NCBI GenBank assembly: GCA_041686315.1
Contig: JAWLEC010000090.1
Coordinates: forward strand, 1 to 12,692
DNA length: 12,692 nucleotides
DNA from: Sva-07 sp041686315
GTDB taxonomy: Bacteria > Actinomycetota > Acidimicrobiia > Acidimicrobiales > Ilumatobacteraceae
Reading direction: 5' to 3'
In this document: piece after piece, positions 1 to 7,310 of the stretch
How the letters are laid out: each line of letters starts with the position of its first letter
Numbering within the stretch: the first letter of the stretch is position 1
Notes under the pieces: model-generated
Databases searched by the model: none
The model's input: only the letters and a program-made list of their open reading frames with translations
What the model was told of the DNA's origin: nothing
Position numbers and translations under genes: made by a program

Positions 1-1234
1 GAGGGCCCGGCGTTCTCACGATCGAGGAACGCCGTACCGAGCCGGACCACCACGTCCACGCCGTCGATCACGACCTCGGCCACCCGAACCTCGGACGGGC
101 CGTACAGCACCTCGGCCGCCGCCTCGCTGTCGGCGAGGAACCGTTCCTCGGCCACCTCCACTTCGGTGAGGGTGCCGGCGCCGTCGGCTGCCGGCGTGGT
201 GTCGACCGACACGACGTTGGCCTCGAAGAACAGCACCCGGGCCACCATCGTCCGGGCGAGCTCCGACGTGGTCTCGAAGTCACCGCCGCTGGCAGCGAGC
301 TGCTCGTCGGTGAACGGCACCTCGAGACGCACCGACAGGCCCTGGCTCGGTGTGGACACCAGCGCCGGCGACACCTGTGCGAAAACCAGCACCGAGTCGG
401 CCCGGTCGATCACCACGACGTCGGCATCGGTGGGGTTCTCGGCGGGCGTGGGCTCGTAGACGGCGAGATCGCGGACGGCGACCTCGCCCTGCCAGAGGCG
501 GGCGGCCAGGTCGACGGCCGTCTCCGGAGCGATCGGTCGACCGAGGTCGTCGGTCGGTACCGCCGGTGGAGGCGACACGATCGGTGCCGAACGGGCGATG
601 GCCGACCACAACGCCACGTCGACGTCCTGGTGGTCGGCGGCATCGCCCTCGTCGTTCACTGCGAGGAGCGCCTCGGCCACCAGCGGTCGCCGCAGCATCT
701 GCGAGCCGGCCTGCGCCACGATGCCCGATCCGAGTGCGCTGGAGTCCACCACGTCCTCCGGCAGGGTCACCTGCACCGACTCGAACGGAGCCAACAGATC
801 GTCGACCTCCTCGCCGTCGATGATCTCGACGCGCTCGATGGTGATCGTCAGGATGTCCTCCAGCGGCCGCCGGAGCGACTCGACGTCATCGACGTCGACG
901 ACGTCGCTCAGTGCCTGCCGTTGCTCGCCGAACCCTGCCGTGACGTCGGCGTTCACCGGCACCGTCACGATGCTGCCCCCCTGGCCCTCCGGGAGCAGGG
1001 TCATCACGACCACCGAGGCGAGCGCCCCGTTGCGGTCGACCAGCCCCAAGGCGGCATTGGGCGTGCGGGGCAGCGCCACACGTGGCCGGTCGTCGGTCTC
1101 CACGGCCGAGCCCTCCTCGGAGTTCGACAGCGTGACGACGCCCACCGCGAACAGCGCCGCGGCGACGACGACGAGCAAGCCTCCCGTGACGGCGGCCCTG
1201 ACGGTGCGATGCCGGCGACGTGACGCGCTCGCCG

Positions 1235-1238
<4 letters not shown>
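1..1238 (-). CDS. Divergent LytR/CpsA/Psr (LCP)-like membrane-anchored protein, 3' end outside the window
   Basis: The frame starts at ATG 1238 and stays open for 412 codons to the left edge, so the C-terminus is missing. Residues 10-14 are basic (HRTVR) and are followed by one hydrophobic segment at about 15-37 with no lipobox, which predicts an N-terminal anchor with the rest outside the membrane. The middle part has the rhythm of an LCP fold: a VVVMTLLPE strand, then SIVTVPVNADV, then a segment like the family's 'dyv.vd...f..lvd.lGgv' (ITIERVEIIDGEEVDDL). Near the edge, VDVVVRLGTAF resembles the end of a LytR_C domain. LCP enzymes attach teichoic acid or arabinogalactan-type polymers to peptidoglycan, but the catalytic RD..R pattern is not visible, so a binding or structural role is possible. 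It overlaps nadD by 4 bp (ATGA), which suggests translational coupling. A nadD-LCP pair is common in actinobacteria. Frame is certain; family is moderate. Confidence 0.72.
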
Positions 1239-1960
<722 letters not shown>

Positions 1961-1969
1961 GATGGCCCC

Positions 1970-1975
1970 ATCGTA
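1970..1975 (-). promoter_or_regulatory. Candidate -10 box for nadD
   Basis: TACGAT on the minus strand fits TAnnnT and lies 9 nt upstream of GTG 1960. Transcription would begin about 3 nt before the start codon, giving an almost leaderless mRNA. No convincing -35 box is seen at 17 bp (GCGGAA). No Shine-Dalgarno precedes the GTG, in keeping with the other starts in this window. Confidence 0.45.
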
Positions 1976-2018
1976 GGACGGTTTCGCGAATTTTCCGCCG
2001 AACCGACCCTGCCGGGGG

Positions 2019-2040
2019 TTGACAGGTCTGTTACTGTCAA
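2019..2040. promoter_or_regulatory. Inverted repeat TTGACAG-N8-CTGTCAA, putative operator
   Basis: Perfect 7-bp arms lie at 2019-2025 and 2034-2040, separated by 8 bp, in a locally AT-richer stretch between nadD and the divergent sigma-factor gene. The centre is about 65 bp upstream of the proposed nadD transcription start and about 225 bp upstream of the sigma-factor ATG. Each arm contains TTGACA, identical to a -35 consensus, but neither has a good -10 at 17 bp. The geometry suits a dimeric regulator, whose identity cannot be read from the sequence. Confidence 0.5.
2029..2037 (+). promoter_or_regulatory. Weak candidate extended -10 for the sigma-factor gene
   Basis: TGT followed by TACTGT has the TGn-TAnnnT form of an extended -10 element and overlaps the right half of the TTGACAG inverted repeat. 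If used, transcription would begin near 2044 and leave a 5' leader of about 210 nt holding two further inverted repeats. No -35 match is present at the expected distance. TATACC at 2052-2057 is an alternative -10. Confidence 0.25.
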
Positions 2041-2078
2041 TTGCTCCCCCATATACCCCCGAGTTCACGGTTTGAGTC

Positions 2079-2096
2079 GGTTTCCTCCGGGAAACC
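2079..2096 (+). promoter_or_regulatory. Leader hairpin with UNCG tetraloop
   Basis: GGTTTCC (2079-2085), TCCG (2086-2089) and GGAAACC (2090-2096) form a perfect 7-bp stem closed by C(UCCG)G, which belongs to the exceptionally stable UNCG tetraloop class when transcribed rightwards. No T-tract follows, so a simple intrinsic terminator is unlikely. It lies 160 nt before the sigma-factor ATG and may be part of a structured leader. Confidence 0.5.
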
Positions 2097-2192
2097 CTTC
2101 AACGACGGCATCTGCCTCTTCGATCTCCTCACTTCCGGTGCGCCCTGACGTGCACTTTCCCACGAGGACCCGATCACCACAGGTCGTTGCAC

Positions 2193-2208
2193 TGTGTCGA
2201 ACGACACA
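2193..2208. promoter_or_regulatory. Inverted repeat TGTGTCG-AA-CGACACA, putative operator
   Basis: Perfect 7-bp arms flank a 2-bp centre. The 2-nt gap is too short for a relaxed RNA loop but ideal for a symmetric protein-binding site. It lies 48 bp upstream of the sigma-factor ATG, where a repressor or autoregulator could act. A tandem 7-bp repeat of ATCCGGA (2208-2214 and 2215-2221, slightly offset as TCCGGAA twice) follows directly. The binding protein is unknown. Confidence 0.5.
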
Positions 2209-2255
2209 TCCGGAATCCGGAATCTTCACCACGACGAACGGTTGTAACAAGCATC

Positions 2256-3083
2256 ATGAACGACTCCATCGGTCTCTACCTCAACGACATCGGCAAGGTT
2301 CCCCTGTTGACCGCCGAAGACGAGCGCGAACTCTCCCGCGTCATCGAAGCCGGCCGCGAGGCCCAGGAACAGCTCGACGCCGGCAAGCGCAGCGCCGCCC
2401 TCAAGGCCAAGGTCGCTGCGGCCGCCGACGCCAAGGATCGGTTCATCCGCTCCAACCTCCGCCTCGTGGTCAGCATCGCCCGCCGCTACCCCCTGCCCCA
2501 GGGCATGGACCTGCTCGACCTCATCCAGGAGGGCAACCTCGGCCTCGAACACGCCGTCGACAAGTTCGACTGGCGCCGTGGCTTCAAGTTCTCCACCTAC
2601 GCCACGTTCTGGATCCGTCAGGCGATCGGCCGTGCCCTCGACCAGAAGGCCAGCCTCATCCGTATCCCCGGTGACCGCTCCGCCAGCCTGCGCGCCGCAC
2701 TGCGCCAGGCCAGCGGCGACGGCGAGACCCTCGACCAGCAGAACGCCGAGCTCCACCGCCTCACCACCCCGGTGAGCCTCGACAAGACCGTCGGCGACGA
2801 CGGCGACGCCACGCTCGGCGACCTGATGGCCAACGGTGACGGCACCCCCGAGGACCACGTGATGACCCTCGTCGACAGCGACCTGCTCGACGAGCTGCTC
2901 GGCACGCTCGATGCACGGGCTCGCTTCGCCGTCGAGTCCCGCTTCGGGCTCGTCGACGGTGAGCGCAAGAGCTTCCGCGAAGTCGGCGAACAGCTCGGCG
3001 TCACCGCCGAAGCTGCCCGTCGCCTGGTCAGCCGCGCCGTGGCCGGCCTCCGCGACGACGCCGAGCGCATCCTGGCGGTCTGA
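2256..3083 (+). CDS. Sigma-70 family RNA polymerase sigma factor, atypical regions 3 and 4.2
   Basis: This directs RNA polymerase to a promoter class. From ATG 2256 it has 275 residues. Region 1.2 is at 1-35 (IGLYLNDIGKVPLLTAEDE). Region 2 is strongly conserved at about 60-130 (SNLRLVVSIARRY, LDLIQEGNLGL, GFKFSTYATFWIRQAI). IRIP at 136-139 marks the start of region 3, but only about 30 residues separate it from the LTTPVSLDKTVGDD segment, so most of the usual sigma-3 helical domain is absent. Region 4 (about 210-270) keeps RFGL and the FREVGEQLGVT helix, but the recognition helix normally reading like TRERIRQIE is TAEAARRLV. An alternative (non-primary) factor is likely. The in-frame ATG at 2187 would add non-conserved residues and cover the 2193-2208 inverted repeat, so 2256 is preferred. 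No clear Shine-Dalgarno is seen. Confidence 0.93.
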   Translation: MNDSIGLYLNDIGKVPLLTAEDERELSRVIEAGREAQEQLDAGKRSAALKAKVAAAADAKDRFIRSNLRLVVSIARRYPLPQGMDLLDLIQEGNLGLEHAVDKFDWRRGFKFSTYATFWIRQAIGRALDQKASLIRIPGDRSASLRAALRQASGDGETLDQQNAELHRLTTPVSLDKTVGDDGDATLGDLMANGDGTPEDHVMTLVDSDLLDELLGTLDARARFAVESRFGLVDGERKSFREVGEQLGVTAEAARRLVSRAVAGLRDDAERILAV

Positions 3084-3104
3084 TTCGCCAGACATCCACA
3101 GCAC

Positions 3105-3146
3105 CGAAGAAGCGGCTCCGGGAAACCGGGGCCGTTTCTTCGTTTT
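3105..3146 (+). terminator. Strong Rho-independent terminator after the sigma-factor gene
   Basis: A 17-bp stem pairs 3105-3121 with 3126-3142 and includes two G-U wobbles (3112/3135 and 3117/3130). The loop is GAAA (3122-3125), a GNRA tetraloop, and TTTT follows at 3143-3146. It begins 21 bp after the sigma-factor stop. Its 3' arm reaches into the -35 area of the next promoter, so the end of one unit and the start of the next overlap. Confidence 0.93.
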
Positions 3147-3155
3147 CGGCGCCGA

Positions 3156-3161
3156 TAGCCT
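3156..3161 (+). promoter_or_regulatory. -10 box of a leaderless promoter for the DAHP synthase gene
   Basis: TAGCCT fits TAnnnT and is exactly 6 nt before ATG 3168, which puts the expected transcription start on the A of the start codon. The preceding strong terminator means the gene needs its own promoter. The -35 position (about 3133-3138, CGTTTC) falls in the terminator stem and matches consensus poorly. Confidence 0.6.
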
Positions 3162-3167
3162 TGCGGC

Positions 3168-4526
3168 ATGCCCGAGAGCCGAAGTTCGTGGTCGCCGTCG
3201 TCGTGGCAGGAGATGCCCGTCAAGCAGCAGCCGGCATGGCCCGACGCGGCCGCGCTCGAGGGGTCGCTGAAGCAGATCGCCTCGATGCCGCCGCTCGTGT
3301 TCGCCGGCGAGGCCCGCTCGCTGCAGGGCGAACTCGCCCGCGTCGCCGCCGGTAACGCCTTCCTGCTGCAGGCGGGCGACTGCGCCGAGAGCTTCGAGGA
3401 GTTCTCCGCCGACAACATCCGGGAGAAGCTGCGCGTCATCCTGCAGATGGCCGTCGTGCTCACCTACTCCGTCGGCGTGCCGATCGTGAAGGTCGGCCGG
3501 ATCGCCGGCCAGTTCGCCAAGCCCCGCTCGTCGGCCACCGAGATCGTCGGCGACATCGAGCTCCCCTCGTTCCGCGGGCACATCGTGAACGACGCCACCA
3601 CCTCCGAGGCTGCCCGGATCCCCAACCCCGAGCGGCTCGTGCAGGCCTACCACCAGTCGGCGTCCACGCTCAACCTGCTGCGCGCCTTCACCAAGGGCGG
3701 TTTCGCCGACCTCGCCCGCGTGCACTCGTGGACGCAGGAGTTCGTGTCCTCCAGCCCGCAGGGCCAGCGCTACGAGAGCCTCGCCGCCGAGATCGACCGG
3801 GCACTCGCATTCATGCGCGCCTGCGGCGTGGAGACCGAGTCCAACCCCAACCTCTCCGAAGTCGACGTCTACACCTCGCACGAGGCGCTCATCCTCGGCT
3901 ACGAGGAAGCACTCACACGGCAGGACTCGCTCACCGGAGCGTGGTTCGACTGCTCGGCCCACATGCTCTGGATCGGCGAACGCACCCGCGATCTCGACGG
4001 CGCACACGTCGAGTTCCTCCGCGGGGTGGGCAACCCGATCGGCTGCAAGATCGGGCCCACCACCAGCGCCGACTACGTGCTCGAACTGTGCGAGGTGCTC
4101 AACCCCTCCCGCCTGCCGGGCCGGCTCACGCTGATCAGCCGCATGGGCGCCGACAAGGTGGAGGACCACCTCCGGCCGCTGCTGCGCTCGGTCACCGACG
4201 CCGGTCACCCGGTGGTGTGGGCGTGCGACCCGATGCATGCCAACACCTACACCTCGGGCAACGGTCGCAAGACCCGGCACTTCGACGACGTGGTCGCCGA
4301 GATCGGTGGCTTCGTCCGCGCCCACCGCGCCGAGGGGACGTGGCCCGGCGGCATCCACGTGGAACTCACCGGCGAGAACGTCACCGAATGCCTCGGCGGC
4401 GGCGACGCACTGTCCGACACCGACCTCGACGACCGCTACGAGACCATGTGCGACCCGCGGCTCAACGCCCGCCAGAGCGTCGACCTCTCGTTCCGGGTGG
4501 CCGAACTGATCCGCGAGTTCACCTGA
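3168..4526 (+). CDS. aroG: Class II 3-deoxy-7-phosphoheptulonate (DAHP) synthase
   Basis: The enzyme condenses phosphoenolpyruvate with erythrose 4-phosphate, the first step of the shikimate pathway. The 452 residues match the plant/microbial class II family end to end: WSPSSWQEMPVKQQPAWPD at 8-26, PPLVFAGEARSL at 41-52, LLQAGDCAESFEEF at 66-79, GCKIGPT and the C-terminal metal site. Likely metal ligands are C72, H357 (CDPMHANTY), E399 (HVELTGEN) and D429 (CDPRLNARQS); I match them from memory to C87, H369, E411 and D441 of M. tuberculosis AroG. The N-terminus is shorter than in mycobacteria and reads like the plant/proteobacterial type, so allosteric control may differ. The symbol follows mycobacterial usage. 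It is probably the first gene of a three-gene unit, with the next start 33 bp downstream. Confidence 0.97.
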   Translation: MPESRSSWSPSSWQEMPVKQQPAWPDAAALEGSLKQIASMPPLVFAGEARSLQGELARVAAGNAFLLQAGDCAESFEEFSADNIREKLRVILQMAVVLTYSVGVPIVKVGRIAGQFAKPRSSATEIVGDIELPSFRGHIVNDATTSEAARIPNPERLVQAYHQSASTLNLLRAFTKGGFADLARVHSWTQEFVSSSPQGQRYESLAAEIDRALAFMRACGVETESNPNLSEVDVYTSHEALILGYEEALTRQDSLTGAWFDCSAHMLWIGERTRDLDGAHVEFLRGVGNPIGCKIGPTTSADYVLELCEVLNPSRLPGRLTLISRMGADKVEDHLRPLLRSVTDAGHPVVWACDPMHANTYTSGNGRKTRHFDDVVAEIGGFVRAHRAEGTWPGGIHVELTGENVTECLGGGDALSDTDLDDRYETMCDPRLNARQSVDLSFRVAELIREFT

Positions 4527-4559
4527 CCGGCGGGTCGGCCCGGCCACGAGTGCTCTGAC

Positions 4560-5441
4560 GTGACCGCCCTCGACCTCACCCGCAACTGGCCGGTGCCATC
4601 CGTGTCGGCGGCGGTTCTGCGCAGCGGCACCGTCGTCGCCACCACGGGCGACACGGTGCGGGTGCAGCGGCTGGCGTCGATCTCCAAGCCCATGGCCGCA
4701 TGGGCAACGTTCGTCGCCGTGGAGGAGGGCATCGTGTCGTTCGACCAGCCGGTCGGGCAACCGAATTGCACCCTCGGCCATCTCCTGGCCCACGCCGGCG
4801 GGTACCCGTTCGAGGGGTCCGAGCCGATCGCACCGCCGGGACGCACCCGGATGTACTCCAACACCGGCTTCGACCTCGCCTGCGACGCGGTGGCCGCCGC
4901 CGCCGAGATGCCGTTCGCCGAATACCTCCGCCTCGCCGTGTTCGAGCCGCTCGGGATGTCGGCGAGCGAACTCCGCGGCAGCCCCTCGCACGGAGTGCAC
5001 TCCCACGTCGACGACGTGGTGCGGTTCGTACAGGAGGTGGTGACCCCGACACTCGTCACCGACGAGACCGCCCGCGCCGCCGGACAGGTCCAGTACCCGG
5101 GCCTCGCCGGTATCGTTCCTGGCGTGGGCCGCTACGAACGTTGCCCCTGGGGGATGGGATTCGAGGTGCGGGGCGACAAGCATCCGCACTGGACCGGACG
5201 CTCCAATTCGCCGCGCACCTTCGGGCACTTCGGTGGATCGGGCACGATGTTCTGGATCGACCCCGACGCCGACCTCGCGCTGGTGGCGCTGGCCGACCGA
5301 CCCTTCGACGAATGGGCGAGCGACGCGTTGGCGGAATGGCCACGACTGTCCGACGCCGCGCTCGCCGAATACGCCACAGGCGGCACGCCGTCCGCACGGT
5401 CCACACCGCCGAGCGCCGTACCTCCGGGAGCATCGAGGTGA
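4560..5441 (+). CDS. Serine beta-lactamase-fold protein (class C / EstB-like family)
   Basis: The 293-residue product has the three signatures of the beta-lactamase/penicillin-binding fold: SxxK as SISK (40-43, nucleophile S40), YxN as YSN (99-101), and HFGGSG (223-228) in place of KTG, as seen in EstB-type esterases. FEPLGM also fits the family. There is no signal peptide, so it should be cytoplasmic, which argues against a drug-resistance enzyme and for an esterase or peptidase. The substrate is unknown. Many family members have around 350-400 residues, so this is a short one. The GTG start is 33 bp after aroG and the stop overlaps the next start, which suggests co-transcription. The last 25 residues are rich in Ser/Pro/Thr and look unstructured. 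Confidence 0.85.
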   Translation: MTALDLTRNWPVPSVSAAVLRSGTVVATTGDTVRVQRLASISKPMAAWATFVAVEEGIVSFDQPVGQPNCTLGHLLAHAGGYPFEGSEPIAPPGRTRMYSNTGFDLACDAVAAAAEMPFAEYLRLAVFEPLGMSASELRGSPSHGVHSHVDDVVRFVQEVVTPTLVTDETARAAGQVQYPGLAGIVPGVGRYERCPWGMGFEVRGDKHPHWTGRSNSPRTFGHFGGSGTMFWIDPDADLALVALADRPFDEWASDALAEWPRLSDAALAEYATGGTPSARSTPPSAVPPGASR

Positions 5442-5902
5442 CCACGTTCCACCCGGGCGACCGGATCCGTTACGCCACCACCGGCGAGGACGGCCTCCCG
5501 CTGGTGCGCTACGGCTTCATCGGCGGTGAGACACACCCCGACGGGCCGGTGGTGGTGATGCTCGACGGCGAGCTCGGCGGCGACGTGGTGGAGCTCGACT
5601 GCATCGAGCGCGTGCACGTCTCCAACGTCACACTCACCCTCGGCGGCAGCGACCTGCTCGAGGACCCCACCATGCGCCAGGGCCTGGTGAACCTGTGGGC
5701 CGCCGAGGCCGAGACGGCGGGCCTGCAGATCGCCTCACTGCACTGCATCGGCACCGGCGTGCGCGACTCCAGCGAGGGCTACGCCCTGGCCGAGCTGTCG
5801 AGCGGCGGCCAGCAGTACGTGCTGCGCGCCACGCTGTGCATCAAGCAGTACGACGCGATCGTCGTGCACGCCGACCGCCCCAACCGCTGGGAAGTGCTCT
5901 AG
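5438..5902 (+). CDS. Conserved-looking protein of unknown function, 154 aa
   Basis: I do not recognise this family. The GTG start at 5438 overlaps the preceding stop as GTGA, and GGGAG at 5427-5431 is one of the few plausible ribosome binding sites in the window. The frame is open far upstream, but that part is a shadow of the previous gene. The product starts with a compact beta-rich stretch (GDRIRYATTGEDG, VRYGFIGGE, GPVVVMLDGELGGDVVEL), which could be a small barrel. A central segment, MRQGLVNLWAAEAE, may be one helix, and a second strand-rich half follows (YVLRATLCIKQYDAIVVHAD). No signal peptide or membrane segment is seen. Coupling to the beta-lactamase-fold gene suggests a joint role, but nothing identifies it. 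Confidence 0.75.
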   Translation: MTTFHPGDRIRYATTGEDGLPLVRYGFIGGETHPDGPVVVMLDGELGGDVVELDCIERVHVSNVTLTLGGSDLLEDPTMRQGLVNLWAAEAETAGLQIASLHCIGTGVRDSSEGYALAELSSGGQQYVLRATLCIKQYDAIVVHADRPNRWEVL

Positions 5903-5921
5903 CTCTCCGCCGCGCTGCGGC

Positions 5922-5940
5922 CCTGTCGGGTCACGACAGG
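5922..5940. terminator. Hairpin between convergent genes, overlapping the thiolase stop
   Basis: CCTGTCG (5922-5928) and CGACAGG (5934-5940) are perfect arms around a 5-nt loop that holds the thiolase stop codon (5931-5933). A second perfect 5-bp hairpin (GCCGC-GCT-GCGGC, 5909-5921) is immediately adjacent. Only 28 bp separate the two convergent genes, so these may stop transcription from either side. No T-tract is present, which lowers confidence. Confidence 0.4.
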
Positions 5941-7133
5941 CGCTCGACGATCATGGCCATGCCCTGACCGCCGCCGACGCACATCGTCTCGAGGCCGATC
6001 GTCTTGTCCTCGCTCTGGAGGTTGTTGATCAGCGTGGTCATGATGCGGGCACCGGTCATGCCGAACGGGTGACCGAGGGCGATGGCGCCACCGTTGATGT
6101 TCACCTTGTCGAGGTCGAACCCGAGGTGCTTGGCCGAGGGGATCACCTGAGCTGCGAACGCCTCGTTGATCTCCACCAGGTCGATGTCGTCGGCGCTCAT
6201 GCCGGCGCGCTCCATCGCCATGCGGCTGGCGCCGATCGGGCCGAGCCCCATGATCTCCGGGTCGAGACCGGTCACACCCGAGGACACGATCCGGGCGAGC
6301 GGCGTGAGCCCGAGGGCTTTCGCCTTCGTGTCGCTCATCACCATCACGGCGGCGGCACCGTCGTTGAGCGGGCAGGCGTTGCCGGCGGTGATCTCGCCGT
6401 CGGGCCGGAACACCGGCTTCAGCTGGGAGAGCTTCTCCGCCGTGGTGCCGTCTCGCGGGCCGTCGTCGGTGGACACGACCGTGCCGTCGGGCAGCGTGAG
6501 CGGGGTGATCTCGTTCTCGAAGTGGCCGCGCTGGACGGCCGCGACGGCGCGCTGCTGGCTGCGCGCGCCGAACTCGTCCATCTCCTCGCGCGACACGTTC
6601 TCGACCTCGCGCACGTTCTCGGCCGTCTGGCCCATCGCGATGTAGAAGTCGGGCAGACCCTCGGGCGGCGTCCACGGCGGCTGGCCACCCTGGCTGCGCA
6701 GCGCGGTGCGCGCACCCGGCTCGGCGAAGATCGGGTTGGGGGCGGTGTCGCTGGCCCCGTTGCCGTAGCGGCTGACCGCCTCGACACCGGCGGCGATGAA
6801 GCAGTCGCCCTCGCCGGCCTTGATGGCGTGGGCGGCCATGCGGATGGTCTGCAGGCTCGACGAGCAGTAGCGGTTGACGGTCACACCGGGCACGTCGTCG
6901 AGGCCGGCGAGCCCGGCCACGATGCGGCCGATGTTGAACCCGGCCTCGCCGGCGGGCTGGCCACACCCCATGATGAGGTCTTCGACGTCGCTCGCCGACA
7001 CCTCCGGCACCTTCGCCATGAGGGCGGTGACGATCTGGGCGGCCATGTCGTCGGGACGGAGATCGACGAGCGAGCCCTTGGCGGCACGTCCGATCGGGCT
7101 GCGGGCGGTGGCGACGATCACTGCTTCGGTCAT
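5931..7133 (-). CDS. Thiolase (acetyl-CoA C-acyltransferase family)
   Basis: Thiolases cleave 3-ketoacyl-CoA to acetyl-CoA plus a shortened acyl-CoA, or run in reverse to join two acetyl-CoA. The 400-residue product has the usual length and the full active site: nucleophile C90 in VNRYCSSSLQ, NEAF at 323-326, H355 in GGAIALGHPFGMTGAR, and C385 in CVGGGQGMAM. The sequence favours a fatty-acid or general acyl-CoA thiolase over a sterol-specific one, but chain length cannot be read. ATG 7133 fits the family N-terminus (TEAVIVATARSPIG) and lies 6 nt after a TACGCT box. It is divergent from the sugar kinase and stands alone, with no hydratase or dehydrogenase beside it. Confidence 0.96.
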   Translation of the reverse strand: MTEAVIVATARSPIGRAAKGSLVDLRPDDMAAQIVTALMAKVPEVSASDVEDLIMGCGQPAGEAGFNIGRIVAGLAGLDDVPGVTVNRYCSSSLQTIRMAAHAIKAGEGDCFIAAGVEAVSRYGNGASDTAPNPIFAEPGARTALRSQGGQPPWTPPEGLPDFYIAMGQTAENVREVENVSREEMDEFGARSQQRAVAAVQRGHFENEITPLTLPDGTVVSTDDGPRDGTTAEKLSQLKPVFRPDGEITAGNACPLNDGAAAVMVMSDTKAKALGLTPLARIVSSGVTGLDPEIMGLGPIGASRMAMERAGMSADDIDLVEINEAFAAQVIPSAKHLGFDLDKVNINGGAIALGHPFGMTGARIMTTLINNLQSEDKTIGLETMCVGGGQGMAMIVERLS

Positions 7134-7139
7134 GTGCCG

Positions 7140-7145
7140 AGCGTA
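7140..7145 (-). promoter_or_regulatory. -10 box of a leaderless promoter for the thiolase gene
   Basis: TACGCT on the minus strand (7145-7140) is followed by 6 nt and then ATG 7133, placing the predicted transcription start on the A of ATG. No Shine-Dalgarno could fit if this start is used. Confidence 0.6.
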
Positions 7146-7188
7146 CCGATGCGCCCCCGGCGCCTCCCAACGCACTCTCGCCGCCGGG

Positions 7189-7289
7189 CGATGAGCCGAA
7201 CCACCGGATACGGGGCTCTCACTCATCGGCCGGACAGCGACACCCAAGGCGATGAGCCGATCCACCGGATGCGGGGCTCTCGCTCATCG
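7189..7289. repeat. Palindromic element array A, two copies (7189-7228, 7250-7289)
   Basis: Two 40-bp copies each begin CGATGAG and end CTCATCG, separated by 21 bp (period 61). They differ at three positions. Inside, GAGCC and GGCTC form an inner inverted repeat that competes with the outer GATGAG/CTCATC pairing. The pair fills most of the 177-bp gap between the divergent thiolase and kinase genes. The second copy covers the -35 area of the kinase promoter. No gene is supported here. Confidence 0.9.
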
Positions 7290-7297
7290 GCTGGGAC

Positions 7298-7303
7298 TAC
7301 GGT
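7298..7303 (+). promoter_or_regulatory. -10 box of a leaderless promoter for the ROK-like kinase gene
   Basis: TACGGT is followed by 7 nt and ATG 7311, so transcription should begin at or one base before the start codon. The expected -35 (about 7275-7280, GGCTCT) lies inside the second copy of array A and does not match consensus. Confidence 0.55.
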
Positions 7304-7310
7304 CGGACGG

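Noticed and set aside
1961..2068. Longer nadD start at ATG 2068
   Set aside because: The 36 extra residues are not family-like and cover an inverted repeat and a -10 box. GTG 1960 fits better.
2065..2250. 61-codon minus-strand frame between nadD and the sigma-factor gene
   Set aside because: No promoter, ribosome site or recognisable protein features, and it covers the hairpin and palindromes of the regulatory gap.
2187..2255. Longer sigma-factor start at ATG 2187
   Set aside because: The added residues precede conserved region 1.2, have no family character and cover the 2193-2208 palindrome.
2226..5228. 1000-codon open frame on the minus strand across the sigma-factor, aroG and beta-lactamase genes
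   Set aside because: It is antisense to three clearly recognisable proteins, and its translation is low-complexity and family-less. High-GC codon use on the opposite strand leaves such long shadows.
6069..7310. Plus-strand frame continuous with the kinase, which would add about 414 N-terminal residues
   Set aside because: The added part is antisense of the thiolase gene and reads through repeat array A. The kinase's own start motif and -10 box fit 7311.
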